Virus record (IMG/VR): IMGVR_UViG_3300011113_000649
Span: 1 to 64,000 of that record
Strand: one strand, 5' to 3'
DNA: 64,000 nt
DNA from: a virus
In this document: one piece after another, positions 18,601 through 27,500 of the stretch
How positions within the stretch are numbered: position 1 is the stretch's first letter
Layout of the letters: every line of letters starts with the position of its first letter
Position numbers and translations under genes: made by a program
Notes under the pieces: model-generated
Told to the model about the DNA's origin: nothing
Database searches by the model: none
What the model saw: the letters and a program-made list of their open reading frames with translations, nothing else

Positions 18601-19380
18601 GCTAAAGCTAGTCAACAAGAAATAGCCTCACGACAACAAAGCCTAGATCGTTTATCTGGATCAAAAACTGCCAAAGAAGAGGAAATCGCGAAAAAAGAAA
18701 AGGCTCTTAAAGGAGCTCGAATAGCTGCTATTGGAGCCGGAACTTTAGAGACTAGTCCACACGTAGCTAAGGCACAAGAAGCTGTAGATATGGCTAAACA
18801 AGACTTAATCAGCATTAATGAGCAAATAGCAGCTGAGAAAAAAAGACTCGCAGCACTAGCAGCACTAGCTCAAATAGAAGCACAAAACCAACCAGGAGCA
18901 ACGCCAACACCCGCGCAGGCTCCATATACTGCAACAGCAAGGCCACAGTCTGGTGTGGTTAGCACCCCACTACCAACCCCTGTTCCAGTCTCTCAACAAT
19001 CTGCCACAGCCGTTAACACAAACGACGCAAGACAACGAACAGATAGACCACAAACCGGTGGTCCGTCTGGTGGTGTTGGCTATTCTTTAACGGTTGATGA
19101 TAAATCAATGGAATTTTTATCTAATTTAACAAAAGTATTTAATACTTTTGGTACATATGTTGATAAATTGGCTGGATTAGACCTTAAACTCGAGTTAACC
19201 GGAAATTATACAATAGATGTCAATATCACCGGTGCTGCTGGATTAGCTGCGATAGATAAAAGCATGAGAGAATTAGCTACAGGATTGGTAGAAGCAAAAA
19301 TTAGCGAACTTAGAGATGAGATTTCTACTGTTACAAGAGGTGCTGTAAAACCCAGCGCCTCTAAAGGAACTACAAAATGA
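9646..19380 (+). CDS. Phage tail tape measure protein, TP901 type
   Basis: A protein of 3244 residues; AGGAAA ribosome site. It sets tail length and is ejected with the DNA. Residues about 120-410 form the TP901-type core, with LVRLQQITGQTKTQLGSLE, IADTLAQAGLSAEETRVALK and IATGLRTIFTRIQRAG. Hydrophobic segments lie near 460-500 and again near 1930-2010 and 2090-2120 (Gly- and Ala-rich). Glycine modules of the form GG-x-VPG...GE-x-VI occur at residues 583, 1320 and 1364. The C-terminal third is Ala-, Gln- and Glu-rich coiled coil. A GC-rich Pro-rich insert covers about residues 2936-2965. The stop overlaps the next start (ATGA). By the known scale of about 0.15 nm per residue the tail would be close to 0.49 micrometre. 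Confidence 0.92.
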   Translation: MANKFNLTAELNLRGPANIKTVVAGIRRELGTVTADVKLKIDPAASRNISTITSKLTAMNNVLASAKNNTDSLNIALKNLSSSIQSVNAVNTKTISSTSKVSSTIQATAQAAQIASSKFEEFGKQSALAIKRFAAFSVVTTGVYALIGAINDGLKSFILFDKQLVRLQQITGQTKTQLGSLEQTITQLATNFGVSSESLIGIADTLAQAGLSAEETRVALKALAMTELAPSFDDITRTTEGAIAAMRQFGLAATDLEDVLGSINAVAARFAVESGDIIAAIQRTGGVFASASKGVSQGKDALNEFIAVFTSVRATTRESAETIATGLRTIFTRIQRAGTIKQLREFGVELQDLENKFVGPFEAVRRLSEALNQLDPRDVRFSTIIEELGGFRQVGKVIPLIQQFATAQEALKVAQTGQSSLSGAQVKSQQALGVQIAKVREEFLALVRDIGKSSSFQALAQIILGLASTFIKLVGAFKPILPILAVIGAIKGAGAITKFAGGFLGAFGQGGGAKSVGSNVGEKLTGAAEKEKAQVTARAADATRSNTDALHGLTSAIKSLESAVRSKSTTGLRSGGKVLGFNKGGIVPGNGGGDKVPAFLEGGEVVINRKAAQRYGADRLLKLNNYKGGSSRGVKNKTGRRSRFKPLSEKEISRLSTRELMDYVNSRELEDYIYSSGAGMSIGMEFVTVPKDKIIPEIEKDLVVGPNGDKGFWREKIATFGRETQASTKKTESQKRREAFFDKSRELLMATSQGLLDPRSALSKERKEAFKSIGPSVVGDYEKSLFATPRIKSENFSSADASSVKSKFIAWGKNPASGIFSSVIAGFEEQIRNQLDEPNKSRFDTLISSGSLDAYKAAGGKDGHIPPLKKAIYGIVGLTEKKIGGLIRQYGNGSEGGVEAMATQKILDKLFSGFVVSGGRGIRSITTTSTESGPKHSEISVRQLLSKKTNLAKLATSSGHSLKSLEDARQELTKQKTSESEQAQLSKLESDAEKETALKAGKVLKFGLAGLRFGTTAGIGSDPIALSETVMQKGAEVKRKFSGDMPGSFTGYEAIRPIKQGPLVQIIPGALSKQFNKIWAKKIEDTLYSDFSKSVVKTAQEFGNQIDATITNDQSEIRQRIDNAGFSNVIGAALESSIGLLGAPYIQKEEKTKSIDFPTGLGSSAKLFGIPSNIPTDITRTIGDPGKSVPDYIDQIQRFLEKTPNGQKYLSEFLQRKAKGGSVAIKKFAFGGRSDGPDFDEIRQQIIDKYPDIQFRISKRKSGFGYNLMGALKSKGGLFGNSELSFQQPGNLKQLQEYSDKLAAKLISSEQLAAGGFASGGSVPAMVSNGEAFVPPKLAKKIGYAKLDKMNQADRNGMKGFAGGGVSVFNGPGSGTSDSIGPIGLPQGSYVIREKATKALGLNKGGSVGVQRFENGGRLNKAERKRIKEQYLAEQRGGITREEARTVGMPRPDYGAGASRRKDVTATPQGLQNIKNIEGEVLNNYGKLYAEEKKRIDQLYDNLENKAREEFFEGTIDADELTDRMMTLYEAKILSKSQTKAKLTAQVKPAQLKAVEDYTAGKQTKQITTRKTQDNKIFEQGIESKMASVAEEVKSKYQDLLNQEVQSLKAFYKERAAKVKAEGGDVAAVVAEYKSALNDAKQSMESGMRAETKQQQAAVPDKIVESKKQEVQALRSAADPFYEAKKAADEYAVTVGDAAETSKQMAEEQKAYIEFLARQKGLSSKGLKLQLAKDLGKESYEIKQKSRFGQEEIKAMAAGSSRTLQGKDVKALLEPGVDTQESRQVQDIVNSFEAKIKEINPTIGGDKARDAAIALATGLAAGDQSVKQIIQSHEGLHKAIGTQISDTDAANEALRRTAAAAGMSEEALRSLVSKTDIDRQEFAQSPEGKRYGVIAEMMPDFTKQFSESGLGKGLGKVDDFFSGKGGRLSKLAGKAGGFTGLATAATAAIPFAAESLLTKEQKKDPNIAGGISAATGALSMGAAAYEMTGGGVTGLIAAAGAALLGGIKGWFEGKNQAVFQNAIDSLAKTTNGLEHAFQELEKEATPKNIKQFNKAAGDAFMAQQEIGNIAFSEQRNMVGSATSGESLGGAAIGAAIGTAIAPGIGTAIGAGLGYLAGAFKDYYSKFDPTQIAEAGAAYTNANVSFYEAQGRAAEIKTEKLPIEQVDSMMEALNNGVRTANPIIQSYAASLRSTGEFTEDQIATMSDEQSAIAAFLQLKKAQLGSEEAAVEELKKNKNKAIEVGRELVDAQGKRIVKEDQLKNAIKEVTVATASTLDIYRRLGANIRRYEAEMGDITNNIKGYIGDLTGSSSAVQDVDRGDTERVLGNISAYSAEQVKAAAAGVSGMLGNTPESKELADTASASKILQDQLPALLRSNEGNRGAAVDQLENLLKAQGLDSGAIDAVLNDIRKTVAEGEEKGTGTLIDEIDSGILSKFSQTAEEGSKKLQELTATYNNTIQEFINLQNQQSQAISKANEYYRQAAQIRLNAELDLAKALGRNLSLDELNKPFETEISSLTQGLSNIGVLDAGQAMDPAAIAAGIQAAGARNVELEASNKQLKGEFGAATDDSQRQALNNAQLDNIEALGQNKRAIEEGQAALQKLATDGSRAANALAKIQEEQKRLEAFGSSLDNALTASPGELAKMNYNTDAMNRVLAGDTKGLKTSQGRKAAFAGLQQDKELIGEAEYNKRLAVLRRQSLMETQGQVTPEQEKMIQRLEKGLPDEEDPNVKAYREASAAHQEANIKLGDMQMAAADKIGEKMDELRTFLADKFPGLLTQAVLDAKTASATAGAAGQTTQTAPDVKAEQTRREEADKEAAARKDEIQRAEQAAQTKSDKAARLDKEMTEEEKWRSNPIGRGIANRAAEEADAAKAKVERLKAADVAAQQSEDQKRESFDTTRKQQEQQAKDAAAAADAKKAAEDRARTQQTIDQSRGGPKQPVLSNWQRAWPANLALPIPAPPAPGTTQASYSGTRAVTALAPLGQAKASQQEIASRQQSLDRLSGSKTAKEEEIAKKEKALKGARIAAIGAGTLETSPHVAKAQEAVDMAKQDLISINEQIAAEKKRLAALAALAQIEAQNQPGATPTPAQAPYTATARPQSGVVSTPLPTPVPVSQQSATAVNTNDARQRTDRPQTGGPSGGVGYSLTVDDKSMEFLSNLTKVFNTFGTYVDKLAGLDLKLELTGNYTIDVNITGAAGLAAIDKSMRELATGLVEAKISELRDEISTVTRGAVKPSASKGTTK
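18451..18540 (+). other. GC-rich, proline-rich insert inside the tape measure gene
   Basis: About 90 in-frame nucleotides of markedly higher GC, opening with six G. They encode GGPKQPVLSNWQRAWPANLA and a following Pro- and Ala-rich stretch. They sit between Ala- and Gln-rich AT-biased segments. The composition break is visible on both sides. Likely a transferred linker; the reading frame is kept. Confidence 0.6.
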
Positions 19381-21071
19381 CATATAATCCATCTACTAAA
19401 ATGTATTACTATCAAGTTGGTACTAGTCCTAGCGAAGCTAATAGGGTTGTTCCAGTTCCTCAAATAAGCATAACTCCAGAATACTATTATGCTAATGATA
19501 TTATTATTGGTTACACATATAATATTCAATTAGCTGGTTATGCTACATCTTTAGATTTAAGAGAAAATCAAGCAGAAGTATTAGGAATAGCAGATACTTT
19601 AGAGTCTATACAAACGCTTAAAAATATTTTTAATCGCAACAACGGTACTTTAGAAGTTACTGATTCAGATGGAACTATATTAAAAGCTTTTGGAGGCACT
19701 ATTCGTGGAATTCAATTTAATGAATCTGCAAATTCATGGATTAATTATTCTGAATATACTATTGATATAGAATTCAACGAAATACAACTTTCAGATTGTT
19801 CTGGATTAAAAGATGTAATAGCTAGTGGAGATATAGCTGCTGGTATTACAGATTCACCATTATTAATAGATATGAAACAATATAAGGTAAAATCTTTTAG
19901 TGATGGTTGGTCTTTTAGTATAGACGATAATGCTTATAATACTTACAGTCCTTTTTTAAATGAATATATTAATATTGGATATAATATTACTGCAAACGGT
20001 AGACATTATTTTGTTAATGACAAACTTATGCCAGCTTGGGAACAGGCTAAAAACTTTTGTCAATACCGACTTAAGGAACAAGTTGATAGATTAATAGATA
20101 ATGCTCTCCAGAGGACTGGATCAGATGACGGGTGTGAAACACTCGGTAATTTAGCATCAATATTTGGCAACGGACCCCCGGGTTTAATAGATGGATTATC
20201 TGACGCTAATTATGGTATATATAATGAAAAAATTACCTGCAATACTTCAGAGGCGGAAGGTTCTTTTGAAGCAAATTATTCTGCTATCTTAAAAAGAACT
20301 GAGTCAAGTCAATATTCTCATCCTCATAGCATACATACTTTTAGTGTAACCACGAACATTTCTGATGATGGTAAACAGAAAAATACTGAGGTATCTATTC
20401 AGGGCAATATACAAGGCTTAGTCCCAGGAGGATTAATTAAATCAGCTAATGTTATTTCGTTTCCCTCTAATGGATCAATCTTCGTTTCTGATACACCCAC
20501 TTCTAATAAATATGATAACGCATTAACTGCTTATAATATTATTGGTAATAATCAAAAACTCAATAATAATTTTTTAACATTAGTTGGAGTTACTAATAGT
20601 GCCGTTGGCGTTAGTGGCGAATGTGTTGATGAAAGCGGCGTTCCCCCAACTAATACTCTTAATATTGTGCATAATTATATTGAAGGTACTATTAATTATT
20701 CATCTAGTTTTGATACAGCAAATGCTTGTAAGGAGTCTGGTTCTAGCTATCAAAGCATCAGTGTTGACGTAGAAGAATCTACACCGGTAATTGCAGAATT
20801 TGTTGTGCCGGGACGTTCCGGCGGACCTATTATTCAAAGATTAAACGTAGACAAACCAAAAAGAATAACTATTAATATACAAGGATCCAAACCGCCAGAT
20901 GAGTGTTGTGCCACAACTGAAGAATTAGTAGATATTAATTGTACGATACCTGCTACTTTTAGTGGTGTTCCAGTTATTAATATCCCCAATTCTATTTTAA
21001 CACAAAGTCAATATACCAAAAGTACAGATGGGTCTTTTAGTATTATCAAATCGTATGTTTATTGCAACTAG
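19377..21071 (+). CDS. Tail-tip protein, paralogue 1
   Basis: A protein of 564 residues; its ATG overlaps the tape measure stop. It shares a common plan with the next gene: a start with VPQISITPEYYYANDIIIGY, then FSDGWSFSIDDNAYN near 180, then an ITAxGxxYF and AWEQAKNF-type segment near 215. Pairs of cysteines occur late in the protein (DECC near 510). Its place after the tape measure gene is that of the distal tail protein. No enzyme motif seen. Inferred to be part of the tail tip ring or a tail-tip decoration. Confidence 0.6.
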   Translation: MTYNPSTKMYYYQVGTSPSEANRVVPVPQISITPEYYYANDIIIGYTYNIQLAGYATSLDLRENQAEVLGIADTLESIQTLKNIFNRNNGTLEVTDSDGTILKAFGGTIRGIQFNESANSWINYSEYTIDIEFNEIQLSDCSGLKDVIASGDIAAGITDSPLLIDMKQYKVKSFSDGWSFSIDDNAYNTYSPFLNEYINIGYNITANGRHYFVNDKLMPAWEQAKNFCQYRLKEQVDRLIDNALQRTGSDDGCETLGNLASIFGNGPPGLIDGLSDANYGIYNEKITCNTSEAEGSFEANYSAILKRTESSQYSHPHSIHTFSVTTNISDDGKQKNTEVSIQGNIQGLVPGGLIKSANVISFPSNGSIFVSDTPTSNKYDNALTAYNIIGNNQKLNNNFLTLVGVTNSAVGVSGECVDESGVPPTNTLNIVHNYIEGTINYSSSFDTANACKESGSSYQSISVDVEESTPVIAEFVVPGRSGGPIIQRLNVDKPKRITINIQGSKPPDECCATTEELVDINCTIPATFSGVPVINIPNSILTQSQYTKSTDGSFSIIKSYVYCN

Positions 21072-21079
21072 GATTTAAA

Positions 21080-22900
21080 ATGATTAAATTTTATTATGGA
21101 CCAGAGGCCCAGGTACTTGAAATTTACAGAGTATCCCCTGCTCCCCAAATTAGTATTAGTACTGAATTTAATTATGCTAATGATACAATCATTGGTTATT
21201 CTTATGTAATCTCGATCAACGGCGTCGTGGCTACATTAAATGAAACATACATTGAAAGTTTAGAAAATGATGAAGTATACCAAGAAGAGTCGCCTGCTGA
21301 TGGTCTATTAATTACAGAAAATGAATTAATATTAATAGCTGAAAGTGAGACAATTTTATATGGAGATGATCCAAACTCAATAGACAGATTAAGAAGCATA
21401 CGAACCATACTTTCTGGTATAGAAAATATTCGTAAATTATTTAGTAGAAATGGTAGCGCTTTAACTATAAGGGATGATCAAAACAACAACTTATTAAGGG
21501 CAAAAGGCGGAATATTACAAAGCATAAGCTTCAATAATAGTCAAAATCAGTGGACATCAACATGCCCATATTCTATACAACTACAATTTAATGAACTAGA
21601 AATTTTAGATGAATCTATTTTATGTGCTGATAGTTTGATTCATCCTAGTTCTATAACATCAAATTTAGTTGATATTACTAAATACAAAATTAAAAACTTT
21701 AGTGATAGCTGGAGTTTTGCTGTTGATGAGCCAATTTATAACCATATAGGCGGAAATGCATTAGATGTAATTAATTCAGAAATTGCTATTTCTTATTCAC
21801 TATCTGCTACTGGCAAAAACTATTTTATAGAAGATCAGCTGTCTCCTGGTTGGATACAAGCTAAAAATTTTGTGCAAAAACGACTATATGATCAAGTGCG
21901 TAATTTGGCTACTGCATTGACTATGTCTAGCGATCATACCTTAGCCACATTACATGCGAACGATGGTGACGGATTAATTTCTGGTATTACCTCATCATAT
22001 GGAATATATAATGAAACACTTTCTTGTGATACTTCTGAGTCTGAAGGAACTTTTCAGATACAATACAACGCTATTTTAAAACGAAATTATGAAAGCAACT
22101 ATTGCGCCAGTAATGTTAAACACACTTTTAATAAAAATATAACAACATCTACAGATGGTGCTAAAAATAATATATCTATTAATATAGATGGAGAAGTTGA
22201 AGGTCTTTGTGAGGGTGGTTTATTACAAAGCTTTGGAGCTTTTTCTTTTCCTCAATATGGTACAATATTACAAGCTGGCTCTACATCGACCAAATATAAT
22301 AATGCAAACTCTTTTTTAAGTAAAATTATTAACACTAACTTGGACGATCTAGAAAGTTCTTATAAAACAGACCTAAATATTACTACTGCTTCTTTAGAAT
22401 TAGGTAGTGCTATTAGTCCTTGCGAAGAAGCTGATCTAGAAATTAAGCCGTCCAGTTTTAGTATTACAAGAAATTTTATGACTGGTTCTATATCATATAG
22501 CGCACAGTACTCCTCGGATAGGTCTTGTACAAAAACACAACCTGATGGGGAAACAATTTTTAAAACCAGCATTACTGTTGATGAACCAGTGCCGATTATT
22601 TCAGAATTTACTATCCCAAACGGTCAGTATATTATACAAGACATAGGAACTTTTACGGCTAAAAAAATAACAGTTACTTCTGAAGGTAAAAAAAATAGGG
22701 GTTGTTGTGATATACAAGAAGGTATGAATGCTTTTTTAGAAGATTTATTAAGCAGTGATATGGAAACATTATTTCCAGCTTTAGAATTTCCAGATGAGTC
22801 GTTATTTGTGTTGACAAATAAGAGCTTCTCATATAATATATTAGAAGGATCATATACTGTTAATTTAGCCTATATTTGTACATCAGGATGCTATATATGA
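21080..22900 (+). CDS. Tail-tip protein, paralogue 2
   Basis: I choose the ATG at 21080, which has an AGGA site and avoids an in-frame extension into the previous gene; the product is 606 residues. It aligns by eye with the preceding protein: APQISISTEFNYANDTIIGY at the start, KNFSDSWSFAVDEPIYN in the middle, SPGWIQAKNFVQKRL after it, and a shared RGCC-type cysteine pair near the end. Tandem duplication of a tail-tip gene with strong divergence is the simplest reading. The stop overlaps the next start (ATGA). Confidence 0.6.
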   Translation: MIKFYYGPEAQVLEIYRVSPAPQISISTEFNYANDTIIGYSYVISINGVVATLNETYIESLENDEVYQEESPADGLLITENELILIAESETILYGDDPNSIDRLRSIRTILSGIENIRKLFSRNGSALTIRDDQNNNLLRAKGGILQSISFNNSQNQWTSTCPYSIQLQFNELEILDESILCADSLIHPSSITSNLVDITKYKIKNFSDSWSFAVDEPIYNHIGGNALDVINSEIAISYSLSATGKNYFIEDQLSPGWIQAKNFVQKRLYDQVRNLATALTMSSDHTLATLHANDGDGLISGITSSYGIYNETLSCDTSESEGTFQIQYNAILKRNYESNYCASNVKHTFNKNITTSTDGAKNNISINIDGEVEGLCEGGLLQSFGAFSFPQYGTILQAGSTSTKYNNANSFLSKIINTNLDDLESSYKTDLNITTASLELGSAISPCEEADLEIKPSSFSITRNFMTGSISYSAQYSSDRSCTKTQPDGETIFKTSITVDEPVPIISEFTIPNGQYIIQDIGTFTAKKITVTSEGKKNRGCCDIQEGMNAFLEDLLSSDMETLFPALEFPDESLFVLTNKSFSYNILEGSYTVNLAYICTSGCYI

Positions 22901-24495
22901 CAATTTGCACAGGACCAATTTTATCTGAACCTATAAAGTTTTTAGGAGCTAGTGTTATATCTTTTAATAGTAACCTTGGTATAGGTTCCGCCAGCGAAAG
23001 TACTCTTACGGTTGATTTGATTGAAGATTGCGAAAATGAAGATATGTTTTTACCCGCAAATAATGCAATAGAAGTTGGTGCACCAGTATATTTTGATACA
23101 ACTCTTTATGGGGGAGGTTTTTCTTTTGGTGGCGTATTAACTAGCTGGAACCAAACTCAAGGCTCTTCTGGTAAAACATTTAATGTTACAGTTGCAGATC
23201 CTAGACAATTATTACAAAATGTTGGTGTTGTTGTAGACTCTTATGTTGGACCACCATCTTATGGCATTAATTATTTTAATGTTTATGCTCACTATGAAAA
23301 AGAAGTCTTAGATGGTAATTGTAGTGTTTTTGGAGATTCATTAAGTAATGAAAGAGGTATGCCATATCAGATGGTTATTAATGCTTTACAAGCTATGAAT
23401 CCAACTATATATTCTCCAACTGGCTATTCATATACTATTGATTGGGGATCCTTTCCTACAGGATTACCAGAACACTATAGGGTAACAGGCCCGCAGACTA
23501 TATTACAACTATTACAGGACGTGTGCGATGTTTTGGGTTTCGCTTTTTATACAAAATTAATTGTTGGAAATATTATTAGCGTTGGTTTGATTGACTTAAA
23601 ACAAATTCCTGGCAGTTTTAGTACCATAGTGGATTCGTTTGATGGTATTGCCACAGAATTAAGTTTTGGCGAAGAACTTAGAAACGAAATTACCAAAGCT
23701 ATATTATTTGGTGAACAACAACACTATCTTTCTTATGTTGATGAATTTAAATTTTATTTTGGAGAAGATGTGCAAGATGATATCTTAGTGCCAATTACAC
23801 CCACAAAATTTGATAATCAAAATCATACATTTTGGATATCTAAAAAAATTGATCATTTGAATGCTTCCTTATTAAATCCTTTCCCATCTAACGGCCCTTT
23901 TGAAATTAGTGAACTAGATATTCGTGCAGCAATGAGCTCGTATGAATTATGGTCCTTTAGAGTCTTTGATCCAGAAACCAAAGGAAGTTTCAACCAAGCT
24001 GTTAGAACGCTATACCCCGAAATAGTAGACGAATTAAGACAAAGACTTAATAAGATTGAACCTAAAAGAGCTATGGGCGATGTTATTTTAAATCCTAGAG
24101 CAGCTGTTGTTTTAAAATCAGAAGAAGATAGGTCAAATGAATTACAAAAAATACATGCCTTTATTAGTGATCTTGGTAATACATATTATGGTAAACAGTT
24201 TTTAGTGCCTCTTAATGAAACTATTTGTTATTATCAGGGCGAAAATTTTCAAGAAAAAATATTTTCTAGTATACCAACTAATGCTGGTGGATGGGTTGAT
24301 GGTAGCGTTACTCTTTTAGGCTTATCTGATCCTGAGCTTGGATTATTTAGATCTGATGACAACAGAATTACATCATTTGGCTTATTTACAACTGATGGCA
24401 CATCACCAGACGATGGTGGACCCGACAGTCCGTATGAACCAAGCAAACCGCCAGATTCTTTTGATTCTAGTGAACAGAGCCAAGCTGAAGGATGA
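22897..24495 (+). CDS. Tail hub-like protein
   Basis: The start at 22897 overlaps the previous stop (ATGA) and gives 532 residues. The N-terminal half reads as beta-barrel domains. VTVADPRQLLQNVGVVVDSY (about residues 96-115) is the D-P-R-x-L-L segment found in hub proteins of contractile and siphovirus tails. ITGPQTILQLLQDVCDVLGF-like sequence near 205 matches the helix-strand module of the same proteins. The C-terminal 40 residues are Pro-, Asp- and Ser-rich and disordered. Inferred to close the tail tube at the tip and hold the fibre or peptidoglycan hydrolase. Confidence 0.55.
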   Translation: MTICTGPILSEPIKFLGASVISFNSNLGIGSASESTLTVDLIEDCENEDMFLPANNAIEVGAPVYFDTTLYGGGFSFGGVLTSWNQTQGSSGKTFNVTVADPRQLLQNVGVVVDSYVGPPSYGINYFNVYAHYEKEVLDGNCSVFGDSLSNERGMPYQMVINALQAMNPTIYSPTGYSYTIDWGSFPTGLPEHYRVTGPQTILQLLQDVCDVLGFAFYTKLIVGNIISVGLIDLKQIPGSFSTIVDSFDGIATELSFGEELRNEITKAILFGEQQHYLSYVDEFKFYFGEDVQDDILVPITPTKFDNQNHTFWISKKIDHLNASLLNPFPSNGPFEISELDIRAAMSSYELWSFRVFDPETKGSFNQAVRTLYPEIVDELRQRLNKIEPKRAMGDVILNPRAAVVLKSEEDRSNELQKIHAFISDLGNTYYGKQFLVPLNETICYYQGENFQEKIFSSIPTNAGGWVDGSVTLLGLSDPELGLFRSDDNRITSFGLFTTDGTSPDDGGPDSPYEPSKPPDSFDSSEQSQAEG

Positions 24496-24522
24496 TCACA
24501 AATTTAATAGGAGAACAACTAT

Positions 24523-27500
24523 ATGGCTGGTGTAGACTGCGGTAAATTTGACTTAGCAAATCTACCTCAAGACGAAATGGTAGCATTAGAACAAACTATT
24601 TGGCTTAAAGCTCAAGTAGAAGAACGAATTCTTATAGTCGATGACAAACCACATGTAATTATTATATTTCCAAATAAAGTGAACGCAGGAGTTTGTGAAG
24701 ATAATAAACAGCTAAATAAACAAGTTGCACATGCTACTAATTGTCTCACAAATAATAGCAACCCTTCCCCTTCTAGTAGTTCTGGATCTGAATCCACCCA
24801 CAAAGCACGATCCATATCTGATAAAGAAGAAGTTGTTTCAACAAGCACAAGCGCACAAACCAGTTTAGGAGCTTCAGATTTAAACGCTCTGGGTTATGAA
24901 CCAGCTCCGGTTATACCAACAGCAGCAATAGTTCCTATGAAAAGTAATGTAAAAACATATGGACCTTATACTTCTTCTAATTTTAATAGTAGTTTTGGTG
25001 GTACTAGCATAGAGACTAATCCAGAGTTGTGTCCTTGGGTATTTGGTTCTGTTAGTTTAATGAATTCTGCTGGATCTTCTTTGGTTGAATCTAAAGCTCT
25101 TGGCCTAGTTAAAGCAGAAACTGGATCTGTAACTATTCCAGGATTGCCTGTTTCTGGTTTGTCTACTCTTGGTGCTCAAGTGGCTGGTGCTGGACCAAAC
25201 TTAAGTGGTATGACTTTTACATTTGGTTCTAATGGCATTAGTACAGCTTATCAATTTAGTACTTATACTCCTAAATTTGGTAATTTAACAAGTAGTCAAA
25301 TAGATAAAATAAAAAGTATTGCTAGAAATAGACAAGAACAACTTAAGTTTTTACGCAGTCAAGCTATATTACAAAATAAGATAGGCAGACAGATTCAAAA
25401 AATAAATAATGGAGTTAGAGGTAACGATAAAGGCAATCTTAAATTACCTAAAGGAGATAAAAATAGCGTACAAAGATTATTAATGGGAGAGATTTATGGA
25501 GTAACGTCTACCAAAGAAGAGACAACTACAACCCAAAAGAAAACCGTTGTCGCACTTGGAACTCTGGAAAAAGGCTCTGTTGAAATGCTAAAAGAATATG
25601 AGAAAAAAGCATACATGAGCTTGGACGGCATCTTCGGTCCTGTATCCTTAAAAGGAGATGGCTCATTACCTAGATTTACCAAATATACACCGGAGTGTCA
25701 TAAAGCGTCCACCATACAACCACAGCCTCCTTTTTCGCTAAATGAAGAGCCAGAGTCTCTTGATGAATATAATCTCAAGATTGATCAAGACCATTCTAAT
25801 CCTTTAACGAATGATTTTGCTGCTGAAGGTCATCATCATTCCGGTGCTGGCAAAGGACACGTTATAGATATTGTTGGCAGAGAATCAACTGTTCCAAACG
25901 ATGGTTTAATGACAACCTTATATACAACAGAAGAACAGGCTAGATATAGTAGTGATTATAGATTTTTGGGGTTGCGTGGCCCCTTGGTTTTGCATGGTTG
26001 GGGTTACGATACTGATGGTAAACCAATACCAAACGCAGCTGATACATTATCTGGTACTCTTAGCGGGGTTTTTAAAGAAGAATATTTACAAGATAAGTTT
26101 TTGACCAATTGGTTGCAGCATCCAACGTCTTGGCCAGTTGGCCCTATTGATTTAAGATTCGATAGAAAGCGTGGTATGTGGGTAACTCCACAGGGATATA
26201 AAATAGTAATAGCAAAACTCAAAGAAAAGCTTGAAGCTTTTAAATCCGCTAATGCGAAACTTATCAACGAAAATACTGATAAGGATCAAAAATACGGCCC
26301 TGATCTATGGGATAAAGACGGCAATAAGGTAAAAGCAACAGACGATGATGATTCTGAGGCTTTTATTAAGATTGTTGATAGAATAGGTGTAGAGATTGAA
26401 GAAGATCAATTGGTTTATGCTTATTATGACGCTTATAAGTGCGAATATGTAGCCATCCCTAACGGTAAAAGTCAGTCTGTTGTGAAATTTGCTTTGGTGC
26501 AAGATAAGAATATGGCTGATCGCACAGTAGCTGCTATATTAGTAGATGAATATGGATATCCAACTAAAAAAGATGGAATAACTCCAGTTGCAGATCAAAA
26601 CGAATTTGATGCCAATATTATTTCTGTACGAGATCCGTATCTAAGTAATTTTGATTTACCACCACCCAGAGGCCCTGGCACAATTCCTGGAGAACTAAGC
26701 GCGTTTGGTCCTGCTCTTGGTTCTCCAAGTTTATTTGAACATAAAAATGGTATAGTATTAACTGATGGATATAATAATAATTATAAAACAGTAGGACCAT
26801 TTATTGGTTATGCTCTTAAAAAAGAAGGACAAACTACTACTTATACTCCGGGTATTGGCGAGATTGTAGGATCATCAGGAACAACCTACGATATTATAAC
26901 TTTAGAAAGTTTTGCTAAATATATTACTGGTAAAATTGGTACTAAAAGTGGTGTATTTAATGGTTCTTTTCTTGGCGCTAGAGTTGGACATAGACAGGGT
27001 GTAATTCCTGTTGGTAGAGGCCATGGAAATTTACCAAATAATCTTAATGCTATTGTTCGTAATAATATGTTTGGCTTTATTGGGGCTCATGGTTTTGTTC
27101 TTGGAGATATTGTTGACAATCCAGTTGGTAATGGCAATATCGTTAATGATGTTGATGGATGCAAATTCATAGCCGCATTAGATAATGAACTTTCTACTAC
27201 CACTCACTTAATATATGATATTATTGAGTGTGAAAGATCAGCTCTTATTTGTAGTTGGCATGTTAAGAATCAAAACTATGCCAATAGTTTAAACCTATCC
27301 AGTGTACAGTTTGATGATCCACAATATATAGAAGGTCAATTTGCTCAAGGGTTTATGTGGAATCCAGCAGTAAGCTTAACTAATTATCAACAGACATATT
27401 TACAAAATAACGGAACTCTAAAGAATAATCTTAAAACTGGAGAAATTATAAAAGGATCTAGAGGCGCAGCATTATTGACAGGAATTACAGGACAGGGTGA

